64,000 nucleotides of DNA from Bacteroidota bacterium (GTDB taxonomy: Bacteria > Bacteroidota > Bacteroidia > AKYH767-A > OLB10): NCBI GenBank assembly GCA_016713525.1, contig JADJOZ010000001.1, positions 310,001 to 374,000 of the forward strand. Reading direction: 5' to 3'. Below, one piece after another: positions 1 through 9,840 of the stretch. Below the pieces are notes generated by a model. It had not been told where the DNA came from. It did not search any database and worked only from the letters and a program-made list of their open reading frames with translations. Each line of letters starts with the position of its first letter. Position 1 is the first letter of the stretch. The translations under genes were made by a program, and so were the position numbers.

Positions 1-426
1 GGTACTTGTGTAAAAGGTTGAAGTTGTGCATGGAATTGCAGTACCTGCACAGGGGGCAGTCACAATTTCTGAAGAATTGAAAGCATTATAAGATGAATTA
101 TTAACGCCAGAACTTAGTCAATTGTTTGTTTTGGGGCGTACAATAAATGCCACATTTGGTTGACCAACATTGTCTTGTCTGGTAGTAATAGTTATGTTAC
201 TTCCTTCGTTCACAAATGGAATCGGTTCATTTGATAAATAGCCAGGAACATATCCATGAATTGGTGAAATTCCAATTTTAACTTCTGGAGGTTGGGGGCA
301 ATCCAAACATGTTCCAGAATTAGTTGATAAACCCGGTTGGTACGAAAAGCTGTTAGGTGTGTTTAAAATAATGGGTGGTAAAGTAGTTACTAAATTTGTA
401 TTAACATCATGTGTTTTAGCCCAAGT
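1..426 (-). pseudogene. Distal fragment of the left giant surface protein, continues past window edge
   Basis: On the minus strand the reading frame of the 427-3049 fragment continues in the same frame after a TAG at 427-429, is stopped again by a TGA at 118-120, and then stays open to the window edge. The translated segment aligns with the right-hand paralogue around 50.95-51.3 kb: both contain an NSFxY motif, then PPEI/VK, then IPF, then RPxxNN, then EIVTA/SIVTA. That homology across both stops shows they are nonsense mutations (or base-call errors) inside a once continuous gene. No other gene is visible here. The C-terminus lies outside the window. Confidence 0.7.
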
Positions 427-3049
427 CTAAAATGGTTCGTTTATGGAATTGTCTGCTATCCTTGCATATCCTCCATAGTTACAATCAAAACTTCCCGGTA
501 ATGCATCAGGCTCTGTGAATACACTATTGACTACTTCAATATTAAAAATAGTGGCAGGTGATCCAGGGACCTGATTATTTGAAGGCGTAAATTCTTTATA
601 GGGGAATGGAAAAGTTATGTTCTTTCCTGCCTGATGAAATATAGATTTGTTTAATTTGAAAGCTCCTTCGGCTGTGTCATCAATTCCAATTAAACCACTA
701 GCCGGTATTTCGGGTACACAATCATCGGGATCATTTGTTGCATAAAATAAATTGACCGGATCAGGGTATGTAAATGTCCAGTTTCCACTATTATGTCTGA
801 CTATAGTTTCATTGGTGAAAAATTTACCAAAAGAACAATCGGTGACATTTATATTTATAGAATTACTTTGAGCATCTACACCTTCTTTTGAATCATCAAA
901 TATGGAGTTGTTAATGTTGGCTAAAGCCATTATGCTTTGATTTATTGGACCCTGAATCCAAGTTGCATATCCTTTTGCTGAAGTGATTCCACCTGATCCA
1001 TTGATATGATGAATATAATTTCTAATCATATTGCAATCTTCTGTTGGGGTTGCCATAAATATTCCACCATATGAAAAATTAAAAATTTCGCAATTTTGAA
1101 TCAAGAAGGGACCCGTTAAACTTGATGATCCTTTAAAAGTTTTAATGCCTGCACACAACTCCCAATCAACATTATAATCCTGGAATCCATTCATTGCTCC
1201 TCTAAGTCTTATATTCCGAATCTCAGATCTTGGCATCATAAAGAAAACATACCCTTCCGGTTGAAGCCCGGCATTTGGAACGAGAGGCCCTGGGAAAACA
1301 TATTCGCCTCGGTCAGTTCTATGAATTAGAGTACCGGTTGGACTGGTATTTATTGTCCTGATTTCACCTAAAATATTTACGGTATAAGATTCTGAAAATA
1401 AATCGTAATTTCCACAAAAAGTAATTCCATCTTCAATAATTAAAGGTTCCGGGCCAAAACTAGTCACATCAATTTCATTGTCTACCGTACTTGAAGGAAT
1501 TATTATATCCCCATCAAATGCACTTCCGGCAGCTCCTAATGTACCTAGGTACATAAAAATATCGGAACCATTGGAATATTCAAGAAATTGAGGCACACTT
1601 GACATCCTTAAGTTAAATAGGAAAAAGTTAATAAAGTACTCCAAAGAATCATAAACGCCAGGACCATCTGTTTCATCAAACTTTGTGACCTTCAATAAAT
1701 AATCAGTACTTGGAGTAAGAACGGCAAAATAGCTTTGAAATTCAACCAATAAACTATCAAAAGTCCATGATTTCACATTTACTGTTTCAAGTGTATCACC
1801 AACTTGATATGCATTGTAAATTATGGCATTTTTAATATATGCATAAATTTTTGACGTGTCAGGGCTACTAAATCTGCCCTTCACCACAGCAGAATCAGGT
1901 GTAAATGAAAACCAAATGTCATTTGTGGTAAATTCTAATTCAACTGAGTTACAGGCACTTCCTATTGTCAAAGGATACGGCATCTGAGGAGCATCCCCCG
2001 GTTTCAAATCATACGCAAAAGCAAAGATTCCGTAACTAGTCATGGCTGAGCTCGTGGTTTTGTTGGTGCTTTCGGTAACCGCCTCACCTTTATCAGTCCA
2101 TTTCGTTCCATTCCAAAGAGCAATATGAACCGGTTTTACGGTCAGATAATCACAATGTAAGGAATCAAAGGCAAACTTAGGTGTAATGTTGGAAGTTCCC
2201 ACATTCCGGTCAAGTTTCCAGTAGCCGCAGTCGCTAACAAAAGTTATCGTTGTGTCTTTTGTGGTGCCAAGAGTTTGTCCGGCACTGTAATATTCTGCTG
2301 TAAACGCATCCGATATGTTCGATGGTGCAGTGATGGTCAAAGGGCGATAGGTGCTGCCTGAGCCCACATTAAAAACAAAAACAGAATTCCCTATTTTCTT
2401 AACCGGACCGCTTACAAAACTGCTATTGGATGCTCCGTGTGCTATGGAGCCATGTTTCATCGTAAGAAGATTTGCTGAAGTGGTGATTAATTTTCCTTGA
2501 ATGAAAATCAGAGAATCATCTACACTTAAGGTGGTATTTGCGGTGACCGTTCCTGCTGTTTTATTTATCGCCAGTTTTTTGAATGGGTAATTGTAGCTTC
2601 CGTTTAAAGTTTGATTATTGGTACCTGTGAATGTTACTTTTCCCGTATTTGTGTTAAAGACAACCTTGTTGCTGTTAAAGGTTAGGTTTCCCGCAAAGGT
2701 ATTGTCGCCGGAGTAGGCTATTTGTACATCCTGTCCTGTAGAACTAAAGGTCGCATTTGCATTATAAGTATCTCCGCTTACCGTTGCCAACCTGATTCTT
2801 CCCGATGACCCCGTATTCGAAATGGTGGTAGCGCCATTGAACACATTACCACCATCTGACTGGGCGTTCGAGGTTCCGGTTTTTGTGAAGCTGGACATAC
2901 TGTTAAAGGTACTGTTTTTTAATAAAATTCCGGGACTACTAACAGTAATTTCGCCATAAAAAGTGGAGCCGTTGAAGCTTGCAACGGCTGTACCGGTCAG
3001 GGTTAGGGTTTGTGCCGTATTTCCAAGTTGGTTAAATTGCTTTAACAGC
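427..3049 (-). pseudogene. Central fragment of the left giant surface protein, downstream of the IS66 insertion
   Basis: About 874 codons separated from their own start by the IS66 element at 3050-5430. The first methionine in this frame comes from the IS end, so it is not a natural start. The upstream part (about residues 1-350) is a beta-rich Ser/Thr/Asn/Gly repeat region about 90 percent identical to residues 255-610 of the right-hand paralogue (47602 onward). The remainder, resembling a parallel beta-helix with phrases such as IRNIRLRGAM and IQNCEIFNFSYGGIF, has diverged strongly. Probably a cell-surface or secreted adhesin-like protein; no catalytic motif recognised. It ends at TAG 427-429, where the paralogue continues. 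Confidence 0.75.
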
Positions 3050-3144
3050 GTATCCATCCGACCAACTACATATTGATAAAGACATAATGATTTCTTAGTA
3101 ACCTTGGTGGAAAGGTATATAAAAAGAATGAAAGCAGCAAATTT

Positions 3145-4622
3145 TCAAGGGAGCAATTCTTCCATCTTGTTAGCCTTATAATCGGGGATAACTTCAAAAA
3201 AGTTTTTTAGCCAGGAAAAAGGTTCTGCGCCTCGCATTTTACAGGTGCCGAGCATAGAATAAATCATGGCAGCGCGCTGAGCCGCATCATGAGATCCGGC
3301 AAAGAGGTAATTTTTTCTTCCGATAGCAACCGGGCGAATGGCATTTTCTACCAGATTGTTATCTATTTCCAGCCGGCCATCTGTACAGTACACCATTAAT
3401 TTTTCCCACCTTGATAAAGAATAAGCCAATGCTTTTCCAATCTGGCTTTGTGGCGGCACTTGTGTAATGTTGTTTTTTAGCCATTGATGCATTTCGTTTA
3501 AAATAGGTACGCTATGCTCTTGCCTAATTGTCAGTCGTTCTTTGTGTGTAAGCATATCTTCTTTCGCTTTACGCTCAATCGCATAAAGTTTTTGGATTTC
3601 ATGCAATACATATTCAGCACGAACTTTGTCGTTTTCAACGGACTGATCAAAATACCTTCGAGCGTGCGCAATGCAATGCAACAATTTTATTTCTTTCCCA
3701 TCAAAAGCATCATACACACCATACCCATCGGTTTGTAAATAGCCCTTAAAATTTTTCAATAACTCTTGCGGCCCTTCCCTTCCTCTGCCTTTTCGATAAT
3801 CAAAAAGCACCAGCTTATTTATTGGATCTCGGTACACCCAGTAATAACCCCGATGACTTTCACCTTTTTTACTTCGGTCAAGTACCTTTATGGGTGTTTC
3901 ATCGACTTGAAGGTAGTCGCAGTTTAATATTTTTGTTTGCATACAATCAAATGCCGGTCTAATCCAATTACAACCGGCACTGACCCAGTCAGAGATGCTC
4001 GATGAAGTGATGTCAACACCTTCTCTCTTATAACGTTCTATTTGCCGGTATAGCGGAAGATGATCCACATACTTTTCAATAAAAATATTTGCAAGAAGTC
4101 CGGGACCTGGTATGCCTTTTCAATAGGCATACTTGGCAAATTTCCAATAATGATTCCCTCACCATTAGCTTTGGCATATTTCACTCGTACGTATTGTTTT
4201 ACAAATAGTCTTCCAGGTTCATATTCCAATTGCTCAGTAATTTCTTTACCGATCGCTTTGAGTCCGGTAACAGACTCAAGTGGTTCAATAGCTACTTCAA
4301 CTCTTGGCAGATGAGAAGGAAAAGGTCTCCTTCCCGGATGTAACACAGGTGTTGTAGCTTCCTTTTTCTTTTGATAGGAAACCGTTGTGATCGCAGGAGG
4401 AACAATTACTGTAGGGCTTTCAACTTCCAATTCCAACGAAATTTGTGAACTAGAATTTGAGGGAACAAACCTTTCGGATTTGCTGCCATAAATTAATCGT
4501 TTGATTTGGTTGAGTTCGGCACGAAGTTGCGCTACTGAAAAATGAAGCTGTTGGTTTTGGGTAACCAGCTCTTCACGTGACATATTTTCGTATGCATTAC
4601 TCACACAGCAAAGATACATCAA
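3145..4622 (-). pseudogene. tnpC: IS66 transposase TnpC (frameshifted)
   Basis: The DDE transposase of the IS66 element, in two overlapping frames that join near 4090-4110. The N-terminal part (4622 to about 4100) has the leucine-rich coiled region and the block LIYGSKSERF; the zinc-finger cysteines of many IS66 transposases are absent. The C-terminal part has the catalytic acids in QVDETP and QTDGYGVY and the glutamate in VENAIRP, followed by IGRKNYLFAGS. One inserted base before GPGLLANIF would rejoin the frames to about 490 residues, normal for the family. The start may be the internal methionine before SREEL. It overlaps the end of tnpB by 4 bp. Confidence 0.85.
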
Positions 4623-5017
4623 ACAACTCCTGAAACACCTGCTACCACTGACTTTTTATCAACAAAATGATGCTTATAACGCACTCTTTTTTTAACAGAA
4701 GAAAGTACAATTCCTTCAAGAATAAATTGAAGTTGATGCGGAGATATTTCCATGGCATTTTGGGATGAACTCTGCTTTGGAATTTCAAAAGTCCCTTTCT
4801 CCAGTCGCTTGGAAAAATGCAAAAACCATCGCCTTGCCAATGCAACAATTTTATTTTATTCCGGCCCCGAGACAAGAAAATAAAAACATCACCCCAAAAG
4901 AGGATCCTTCTTAAATTCATTACGTACCAAACCGCTAAGACAATCGTATCCTTTACGCATATCGCAACTGCCGGCATAAACAAAATACCGGTACCGGTCA
5001 CTGAACGATAAAATCAT
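4619..5017 (-). pseudogene. tnpB: IS66 accessory protein TnpB (frameshifted)
   Basis: The small IS66 protein needed for transposition, recognised by RYFVYAGSCDMRKGYD, then DVFIFLSRGRNKIKLLHW, then KRLEKGTFEIP, which are the family landmarks in order. They lie in three frames. A GGGG run near 4893 disrupts the first junction, and one more change near 4815 is needed. The likely start is the ATG at 5017, which overlaps the tnpA stop (ATGA). Normal length would be about 130 residues. Biochemical role unknown. Confidence 0.75.
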
Positions 5018-5349
5018 GAATTCAATAATTGCCTGATAAAATCAGGACTCACCGGGTGAAGTATTTCAACAGCTGTTTTTCCATAGGAAATACGGGCGAA
5101 AGGACTTCCGGCTGATTTGATTGGCAAGGTTACTTCTGAAAAACCTTTAACCGTTGGGGCCGGTTTTGAACGAACCACCTTGTTCTTCTTTTTTAGGAGT
5201 CAGCCAGCTCATGAAAGTATAATAATTAATGCCTTGTTCAAGGCAATACTCCTTCTTACTTTTCCCGCTTATCTTCCAGTTATTGAGGTGCGCCTGGCGC
5301 TCCTGCTGTGAAATCCCTCTTTTGTGCTTTTAACTTCCTTTGCTTCCAT
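5014..5349 (-). pseudogene. tnpA: IS66 accessory protein TnpA (frameshifted)
   Basis: First gene of the IS66 operon, about 110 residues if repaired. It starts MEAKEVKST and contains NNWKISGKSKKEYC, a helix-turn-helix-like segment typical of Bacteroidota IS66 TnpA, then YTFMSWL. Two frame changes are needed: one extra T in the TTT near 5311 and one base fewer in the AAAA near 5165. It ends TGA overlapping the tnpB start. Assignment rests on position and the helix-turn-helix-like block. Confidence 0.65.
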
Positions 5350-5430
5350 GTGAAGATTTTTATTATCTTTAACGGGCAAAGAAAGAACATGGCTCAACTT
5401 AAATCAAGATGTAGTTCGTCGGATGGATAC

Positions 5431-6191
5431 TTAACAGCAACACATCATTAGTAAATCCGGTCGAACCAATAGTTATGGTTTTACCGCTGTCGAGGGTCGA
5501 TGTTCCTCCCGAATTGCCAAAATTTATACCTCCTGTTCCTGTGTTGTTTAGAATAATATTTCCCTTGAATTGTGTATTGGAAGTGGTTGAAAGGTGTACT
5601 TCGTGAGAACTGTAATTGATCACTGTTAAGTCTGCATTAAAAACATCACCTGTGGTATTTGCAAGTGTAAAGTAAGTCCCGTTTCCACCATGAATGATGG
5701 TCACATCATCATTAAAGGTGCAACCACCCGCTCCTGTTCCAGTTGCAACACCTTGGTCGGTGGCGGTTACGGTGCTGTTAAACGTACTTCCCGAAAAACG
5801 AATGTATCCACAATCGGCATCTACCGGACAATCCATCAAAGTACCATTGAATGCTGCCAAATTTCCACGCGCATAAAAAGTTCCATTGGTAACTGTCCCC
5901 GATGTCATGGTTGCGGTGCCATACAGTCAGGGAATATCCATTTAGATCTATGGTTTTGGATGAAAGTGTAAGATTGCTGATTTTTCTATTTTGATCAAGA
6001 ACCAGATTATTGGTAGCACTCGAAGAAATCAAAATGTGGTCAGCTGAGTCCGGAATGGTACCCCCCCCCCCAGACCAGTTAGAAGCAAGGTTAAAATCGC
6101 TTGATGTGGACCCCAGCCAGGTAAAAGTAGCTGCATGAAGGTGAGTTGTTGTACTTAATATTATGAGTAATAAAAATAGTTGCTTTTTCAT
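5431..6191 (-). pseudogene. N-terminal fragment of the left giant surface protein
   Basis: Starts with a clear Sec signal peptide (MKKQLFLLLIILSTTTHLHA) and a mature N-terminus ATFTWLG, matching the right-hand paralogue at 47602 (TSFTWVG). A frameshift near 5921 splits it: the paralogue reads LTVYGTATMTSG, and this copy has lost two bases from TATAT, so translation would run out of frame. An 11-base G tract (6061-6071 as C on the plus strand) encodes four glycines near residue 45. The fragment ends at the IS66 insertion; frame and homology continue at 3041. With fragments 427-3049 and 1-426 it formed one T9SS-type extracellular protein. Confidence 0.85.
6061..6071. repeat. 11-base C/G homopolymer inside coding sequence
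   Basis: Eleven C on the plus strand, read as G by the minus-strand surface-protein gene, at about codon 41-45 just after the signal peptide. The paralogue at 47.6 kb has no such run at the same place (WYPSGIPD versus WSGGGGTIPD). Tracts of this length are prone to slipped-strand length changes, which would switch the downstream frame. The length drawn here keeps the frame open to the separate frameshift near 5921. Confidence 0.8.
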
Positions 6192-6214
6192 TTTTTTCAG
6201 GTTTTAGAAAAGGG

Positions 6215-6334
6215 TTAATTAGGTGGTTAATTAGGTGGTTAATTAGGTGGTTAATTAGGTGGAAAATTAGGTAGTTAATTAAGTGGTTAATTAGGTAGTA
6301 AATTAAGTGGTTAATAGGGTAGTTAATAGGGTAG
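6215..6334. repeat. 12-bp tandem repeat array, about 10 units
   Basis: Ten consecutive 12-mers of consensus TTAATTAGGTGG. The first four are identical; later units drift (TTAATTAAGTGG, TTAATAGGGTAG). The array lies between the small secreted protein gene and the signal-peptide start of the large surface gene, so it forms most of their intercistronic space. No spacers separate the units, so it is a simple minisatellite. Copy number is probably variable. Confidence 0.95.
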
Positions 6335-6343
6335 TTAATATTG

Positions 6344-6390
6344 GATCGCCTTCGGCTCAGGGAAATTAATTGGTGATCGCCTTCGGCTCA
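6344..6390. repeat. Pair of 16-bp direct repeats
   Basis: GATCGCCTTCGGCTCA occurs at 6344-6359 and again at 6375-6390, immediately after the 12-bp array. The phrase resembles fragments of the REP-like elements at 10.3-10.6 kb and 46.2-46.4 kb. Confidence 0.85.
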
Positions 6391-6411
6391 AGAATAAAAC
6401 CGATTTGCATT

Positions 6412-6912
6412 TTAATTTCCATAGAACTCATAGTAATTGCTCCAGGCACCTGCACTGTTTTTGAGGCGTACTTTGGCATAGTAGACTGATGGATCAGGGA
6501 ACGTTCCCAATCCTAAATACACTTTGTTGCCATTTCGTGAAAACGAAAATCCCGAAGGGAGTCCGGTGGTTACATCGTAACCGAAAGTGTGATTAAAAAT
6601 ATCTGTTTGTGTAGCATCGCTTCCCAGCGTGAGTTCAATTTGTGAAACAGCATTCGAATCGGGTACTTCCACATAAAATACCGGTGCGCCATTTACATAA
6701 TTGAAGACGCCATCCAGTGGTGCCTGAGCTTGGGAATTAAAAATGGTCAACCACACAAAAGAAATTATCAGCAAGGGACTTCGTTTCTTAACCTTGGCAA
6801 AACGGTTAAACAAAGAATTACATAAGGCAGATGAATTCCGAAGTGTTTTCATGGCATAATAATTTAAAATATGTTTAAAATTCATTCTCAACAAAGCAAT
6901 CCAATTCCGCAC
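6412..6912 (-). CDS. Small secreted protein, upstream partner of the giant surface gene
   Basis: Unrecognised family. The frame allows 166 residues, but the start is more likely at methionine 21 (MKTLRNSSA), giving a signal peptide that ends near IFNSQAQA. The mature domain of about 100 residues contains EVPDSN, the aromatic pattern DIFNHTFGYD, TTGLPSGFSFSRNG, YLGLG and YYAKVRLKNSAGAWS. It is a clear paralogue of the gene at 47071-47525 (ALPDSN, DVFSHTFTFD, TTGLPAGMTFTRNG, YLGLE). Both copies lie directly upstream of a giant surface protein gene in the same orientation. It lacks its own T9SS sorting domain. Function unknown; a carrier or anchoring partner of the giant protein is speculation. 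Confidence 0.8.
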   Translation of the reverse strand: MRNWIALLRMNFKHILNYYAMKTLRNSSALCNSLFNRFAKVKKRSPLLIISFVWLTIFNSQAQAPLDGVFNYVNGAPVFYVEVPDSNAVSQIELTLGSDATQTDIFNHTFGYDVTTGLPSGFSFSRNGNKVYLGLGTFPDPSVYYAKVRLKNSAGAWSNYYEFYGN

Positions 6913-6963
6913 TGAGTTTTTTGCTCAGTTGAAAAGCGAATGAGTCCTGTTTTAGGTCTCATT
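6911..6963. other. Two small hairpins upstream of the small secreted protein gene
   Basis: ACTGAG/CTCAGT (6911-6929, seven-base loop) and AATGAG-T-CCT/AGG-T-CTCATT (6939-6963) lie just upstream of the minus-strand gene at 6912, where its leader or promoter should be. They may be leader RNA structures or the end of a repeat; function unknown. Confidence 0.4.
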
Positions 6964-7246
6964 TATGCTATTAAATTCACCAGACTTCTTTGGGGGGAAT
7001 AGAAGGGGTTTGGTGCATACTATATGTAAAATTAGAAATTTTCTTCAAAGTTGCAAATTATAGTCAAGATTTTTTCTATTCCATTAATTGACAAGCGAAT
7101 AAAGAATTATTAGGCTATATTTTCTATTTTTAATGATTTTCAAAAAATCAGAAAATGTAGTTCCATTTTTATGTGAAATATGAAGCATAAAAGGTAATAT
7201 ACATTCTAATGAATATTAAATGTAAAAAAAGTGGCTGCTCGATATG

Positions 7247-7312
7247 CGACCCCTTCAGGGTCGTGAGTGTTTAGTAGGTCTCAAGTTACGGCATGCGACC
7301 CATTCAGGGTCG
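7247..7312. repeat. Two copies of a 17-base palindrome
   Basis: CGACCC-CTTCA-GGGTCG at 7247-7263 and CGACCC-ATTCA-GGGTCG at 7296-7312: perfect 6-bp stems with five-base loops, about 50 bp apart. They are not followed by T tracts, so they are not typical terminators; more likely a short interspersed palindromic repeat. Confidence 0.8.
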
Positions 7313-7745
7313 ATAAGCATTAAAGATTAAAGATTAAGATTTAAAGATTTTTTGAATAATGTAGAGTAAAATGTCCTTATTCAATTCTCACTTCTTGTTA
7401 ATCAATATTCAATAAACTTATCATGAAGTCATTCAGAATATTGTATCAGTTGGAAAACAAAAATATGAGTTCTATAGCAGCATCAAAATATTGAATAACA
7501 AATATTGAATATTACAAATTGAATAAGGAAAAGGGAGCGAGTAACTATTCAATTCTCACTTCTTGATAGTCAATATTCAATAGGATTAAGAATTAAAGAT
7601 GAAGAATTAATAATTTTTTGCGTGAAGCCAAATAATATGTCACTATTCAATATTCACTTATTTTTAATCAATATTCAATAAACGCATTTTGAGAACGGGG
7701 AATCACCAACTTTAGCAGCTGCATGCTCGCATTTTTCCTCACCCG

Positions 7746-7797
7746 CCCTCTCCAGCATTGGCATCTTCCTTCGTGGAATATTTCGGGCTGGAGAGGG
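7746..7797. repeat. 52-base hairpin repeat, copy 1
   Basis: Arms CCCTCTCCAG (7746-7755) and CTGGAGAGGG (7788-7797) are perfectly complementary over 10 bp, enclosing a 32-base loop with GCATTGGCATCTTCC. Other copies lie at 7966-8017, 9624-9675 and 9841-9892; the loops differ by a few bases but the arms are invariant. Confidence 0.9.
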
Positions 7798-7965
7798 AGA
7801 GAAGCGGATTTAAAATTATGGATTAAGGATTAAGTATTTTTTGTGGGAAGCTAGTATGTCACTTTTCACTATTCAATTCTTGTTACTCAATATTCAATAA
7901 ATCATATTGAGAACGAGAAACCACCAACTTTAGCAGCCATATGCTCGCATTTTTCCTCACCCCGG

Positions 7966-8017
7966 CCCTCTCCAGCATTGGCATCCTCCTCTGTGGAATA
8001 TTTCGGACTGGAGAGGG
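7966..8017. repeat. 52-base hairpin repeat, copy 2
   Basis: Same invariant 10-bp arms as the copy at 7746; the loop carries CTCCTCTGTGG instead of TTCCTTCGTGG, the same variant as copy 4 (9841-9892). Copies 1 and 3, and copies 2 and 4, are therefore pairs, as expected if a larger block containing two hairpins was duplicated. Confidence 0.9.
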
Positions 8018-8039
8018 AGGGATTAGGATTAAGAATTAA

Positions 8040-9314
8040 AGGAACCTCTAATAATTGACATTTTAAATTTTGTAGCCATCAATGTGATTTTTTTTAAGAT
8101 TTTTGCTGATGGTCCCCTTTTAAAATTCCAATTTTTATGGAAAGTTTTGTTTGAATCTCACTTTTTGAACCCATTTTAGTGCTTCATTTATATCTTTACT
8201 ATAAATAAGCTATACCTTTTCGCTTGTTTTTTATGAGATGGACGCCTCTACATAAATTATAACATATAAGTCTTAATACCACTTTGGCTTTTACTCGTTC
8301 TTGGCCCACTGCTCTTATAATTTGACCTGATTTTTGCTTTATGGCACCAAAAATATGTTCTACCCTACATCGTTTGGAAGATAATTTATGATTTCTCAAT
8401 TTGTCTTTTTCCGTTAATTGCTTATACCTATATCCTCTCTTGTTTATTTGTGGCTTAATTTTATGTTTTTCTAAAAGCCCTGTTATATCTTCACTTGAAT
8501 ATGCTGAATCTCCATATAATTTTTGGCCTCCATCCTTTTTTGTAATAAGATCTGGTAGTATAATGGAATCGTGTACAGATGCAGTTGTAACCACATAGTT
8601 TGTAATTAACTTACTCTTAAGATCCGCCTTTATATGTTGTTTATAGCCATAAATATTTTGACCTCCCTTTTTAACCCAAGTTGCATCAATGTCTTTTTGC
8701 TTCGCCTTATGTTTCTTCCACCTTGGTGGTTTACCTGCTTTTATCTGTTTGTTTTCTTGTGGCGTGTTACGTTGAATTGGCACTCTAGCAAAACTTGCAT
8801 CAACCATAAGTCCTTTTTTTGCAATCAATCCATGTCGCTCCAACTGCTTGCCCAGCTTTATAAATAGCAGTTCAATTACACCTGACTTAGTAAGAGTATT
8901 CCTGAACAGCCAAATCGTTTTAGCATCTGGTACCCTATTATTCAAGCCTTGGCCAATAAACTTCTGAAATGATAACCTGTCTAGTAATTGAAATTCAATT
9001 TGATCATCACTTAATCCATAAAGTTCTTGTAATATGAGAATTTTGAACATCATCAATCGGTCAAACGAAGGGCGTCCTGCATTGCTAGTTCGTTCTTCGT
9101 CAAAGGCTTTTTCTACTGTAGAGCGAAATTGCTCCCAATTGACCTTGGTCGATAAAATTGATAATGGGTCTTTTGAAGCAATCTTCTCAAGTCGAAATTC
9201 TTCATCAAATAATCCTCTGGTGCTGTTGTTTTTCATAAGGTGAAATTAAAAAATCGACCTGCTAAGTGATGAAATTCTTTTCAAAAGAAATTAACATAAT
9301 TATTAGAGGTGCCT
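8040..9314 (-). mobile_element. IS5-family insertion sequence, complete
   Basis: A 1275-bp element with 17-bp terminal inverted repeats (AGGAACCTCTAATAATT at the left, AGGCACCTCTAATAATT at the right, one mismatch), flanked by a 4-bp direct repeat TTAA at 8036-8039 and 9315-9318, fitting the YTAR target of IS5. It holds a single intact transposase gene. An uninterrupted version of the target exists nearby at about 9903-9935, where the same GGATTAAGAATTAA text runs straight into GAATTAAGGATTTTTT. Confidence 0.95.
8199..9236 (-). CDS. IS5-family transposase
   Basis: A 345-residue DDE transposase filling most of the IS5 element. The N-terminal domain (to about 110) has GRPSFDRLMMFKILILQELY, typical of IS5 proteins. 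Catalytic acids are visible as LMVDASF, KLYGDSAYSS and the conserved C-terminal block CRVEHIFGAIK. No frameshift or stop, and near-complete inverted repeats flank it, so the element may still be active. It lies within a non-coding repeat zone. Confidence 0.95.
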   Translation of the reverse strand: MKNNSTRGLFDEEFRLEKIASKDPLSILSTKVNWEQFRSTVEKAFDEERTSNAGRPSFDRLMMFKILILQELYGLSDDQIEFQLLDRLSFQKFIGQGLNNRVPDAKTIWLFRNTLTKSGVIELLFIKLGKQLERHGLIAKKGLMVDASFARVPIQRNTPQENKQIKAGKPPRWKKHKAKQKDIDATWVKKGGQNIYGYKQHIKADLKSKLITNYVVTTASVHDSIILPDLITKKDGGQKLYGDSAYSSEDITGLLEKHKIKPQINKRGYRYKQLTEKDKLRNHKLSSKRCRVEHIFGAIKQKSGQIIRAVGQERVKAKVVLRLICYNLCRGVHLIKNKRKGIAYL

Positions 9315-9623
9315 TTAAGAATTAAGGATTTTTTCCATCTGAATAGTAGGACATTATTCACTATTCAATTCTTGTTATTCAATATTCAATAAATGTATCA
9401 TGAAGACAGGCAGAATTATAATTCAGCTGCAGAAATAGTAATTTGAGTACTATAGAAGTATCAAAATATTGAATAACAAATATTGAATATTACAAATTGA
9501 ATAAGGAAGGGAGCAATATAATATTCACTATTCAATTCTTGTTATTCAATAGTCAATAAAAACATTTTGAGAACGGGGAATCACCAACTTTAGCAGCTGC
9601 ATGCTCGCATTTTCCTCACCCGG

Positions 9624-9675
9624 CCCTCTCCAGCATTGGCATCTTCCTTCGTGGAATATTTCGGGCTGGAGAGGG
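9624..9675. repeat. 52-base hairpin repeat, copy 3
   Basis: Arms identical to copy 1 (7746), and the loop is of the TTCCTTCGTGG type. It precedes copy 4 at the same spacing as copies 1 and 2. Confidence 0.9.
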
Positions 9676-9840
9676 AGAGAAGGATTTAAAATTATGGATT
9701 AAGGATTAAGTATTTTTTGTGGGAAGCTAGTATGTCACTTTTCACTATTCAATTCTTGTTACTCAATATTCAATAAATCATATTGAGAACGAGAAACCAC
9801 CAACTTTAGCAGCCATATGCTCGCATTTTCCTCACCCCGG

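Larger units (their letters stand above)
3050..5430 (-). mobile_element. IS66-family insertion sequence, complete with ends and target duplication
   Basis: A 2381-bp element. The left end begins GTATCCATCCGAC and the right end, read inwards on the other strand, begins with the same 13 bases; the match continues with few mismatches over about 28 bp. It is flanked by an exact 8-bp direct repeat TTAACAGC at 3042-3049 and 5431-5438, the duplication length typical of IS66. It carries tnpA, tnpB and tnpC in the usual order on the minus strand, joined by short overlaps. Removing the element and one repeat copy restores the interrupted gene exactly in frame. All three genes contain frameshifts, odd for an element with such fresh ends. 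Confidence 0.95.
6964..8039. repeat. Gene-free AT-rich repeat zone, left part
   Basis: About 1.1 kb with no credible gene. It contains two short hairpins (7247-7312), long stretches built from variants of TTCAATATTCAATA and its complement, and two copies of a block that includes GGGAATCACCAACTTTAGCA-type text followed by a hairpin (7746-7797, 7966-8017). The same blocks return at 9319-10196. The zone is interrupted by the IS5 element at 8040. Confidence 0.8.

Noticed and set aside
118..429. Stop-codon recoding (TAG and TGA read as amino acids)
   Set aside because: Other genes in the window end normally at TAG, TGA and TAA, and only the broken surface gene shows in-frame stops.
4060..5311. 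Plus-strand genes inside the IS66 element
   Set aside because: They are shadows of tnpA, tnpB and tnpC; the coding similarity lies on the minus strand.
3050..5430. Composite transposon or cargo-bearing element
   Set aside because: Everything between the ends is accounted for by tnpA, tnpB and tnpC.
6215..6334. CRISPR-like array
   Set aside because: The 12-bp units are directly adjacent with no spacers and no cas genes nearby; it is a simple tandem repeat.
3145..9314. Defence island or prophage next to the IS elements
   Set aside because: No integrase, phage structural, restriction, toxin-antitoxin or cas-like gene is seen; only transposases and surface-protein fragments.
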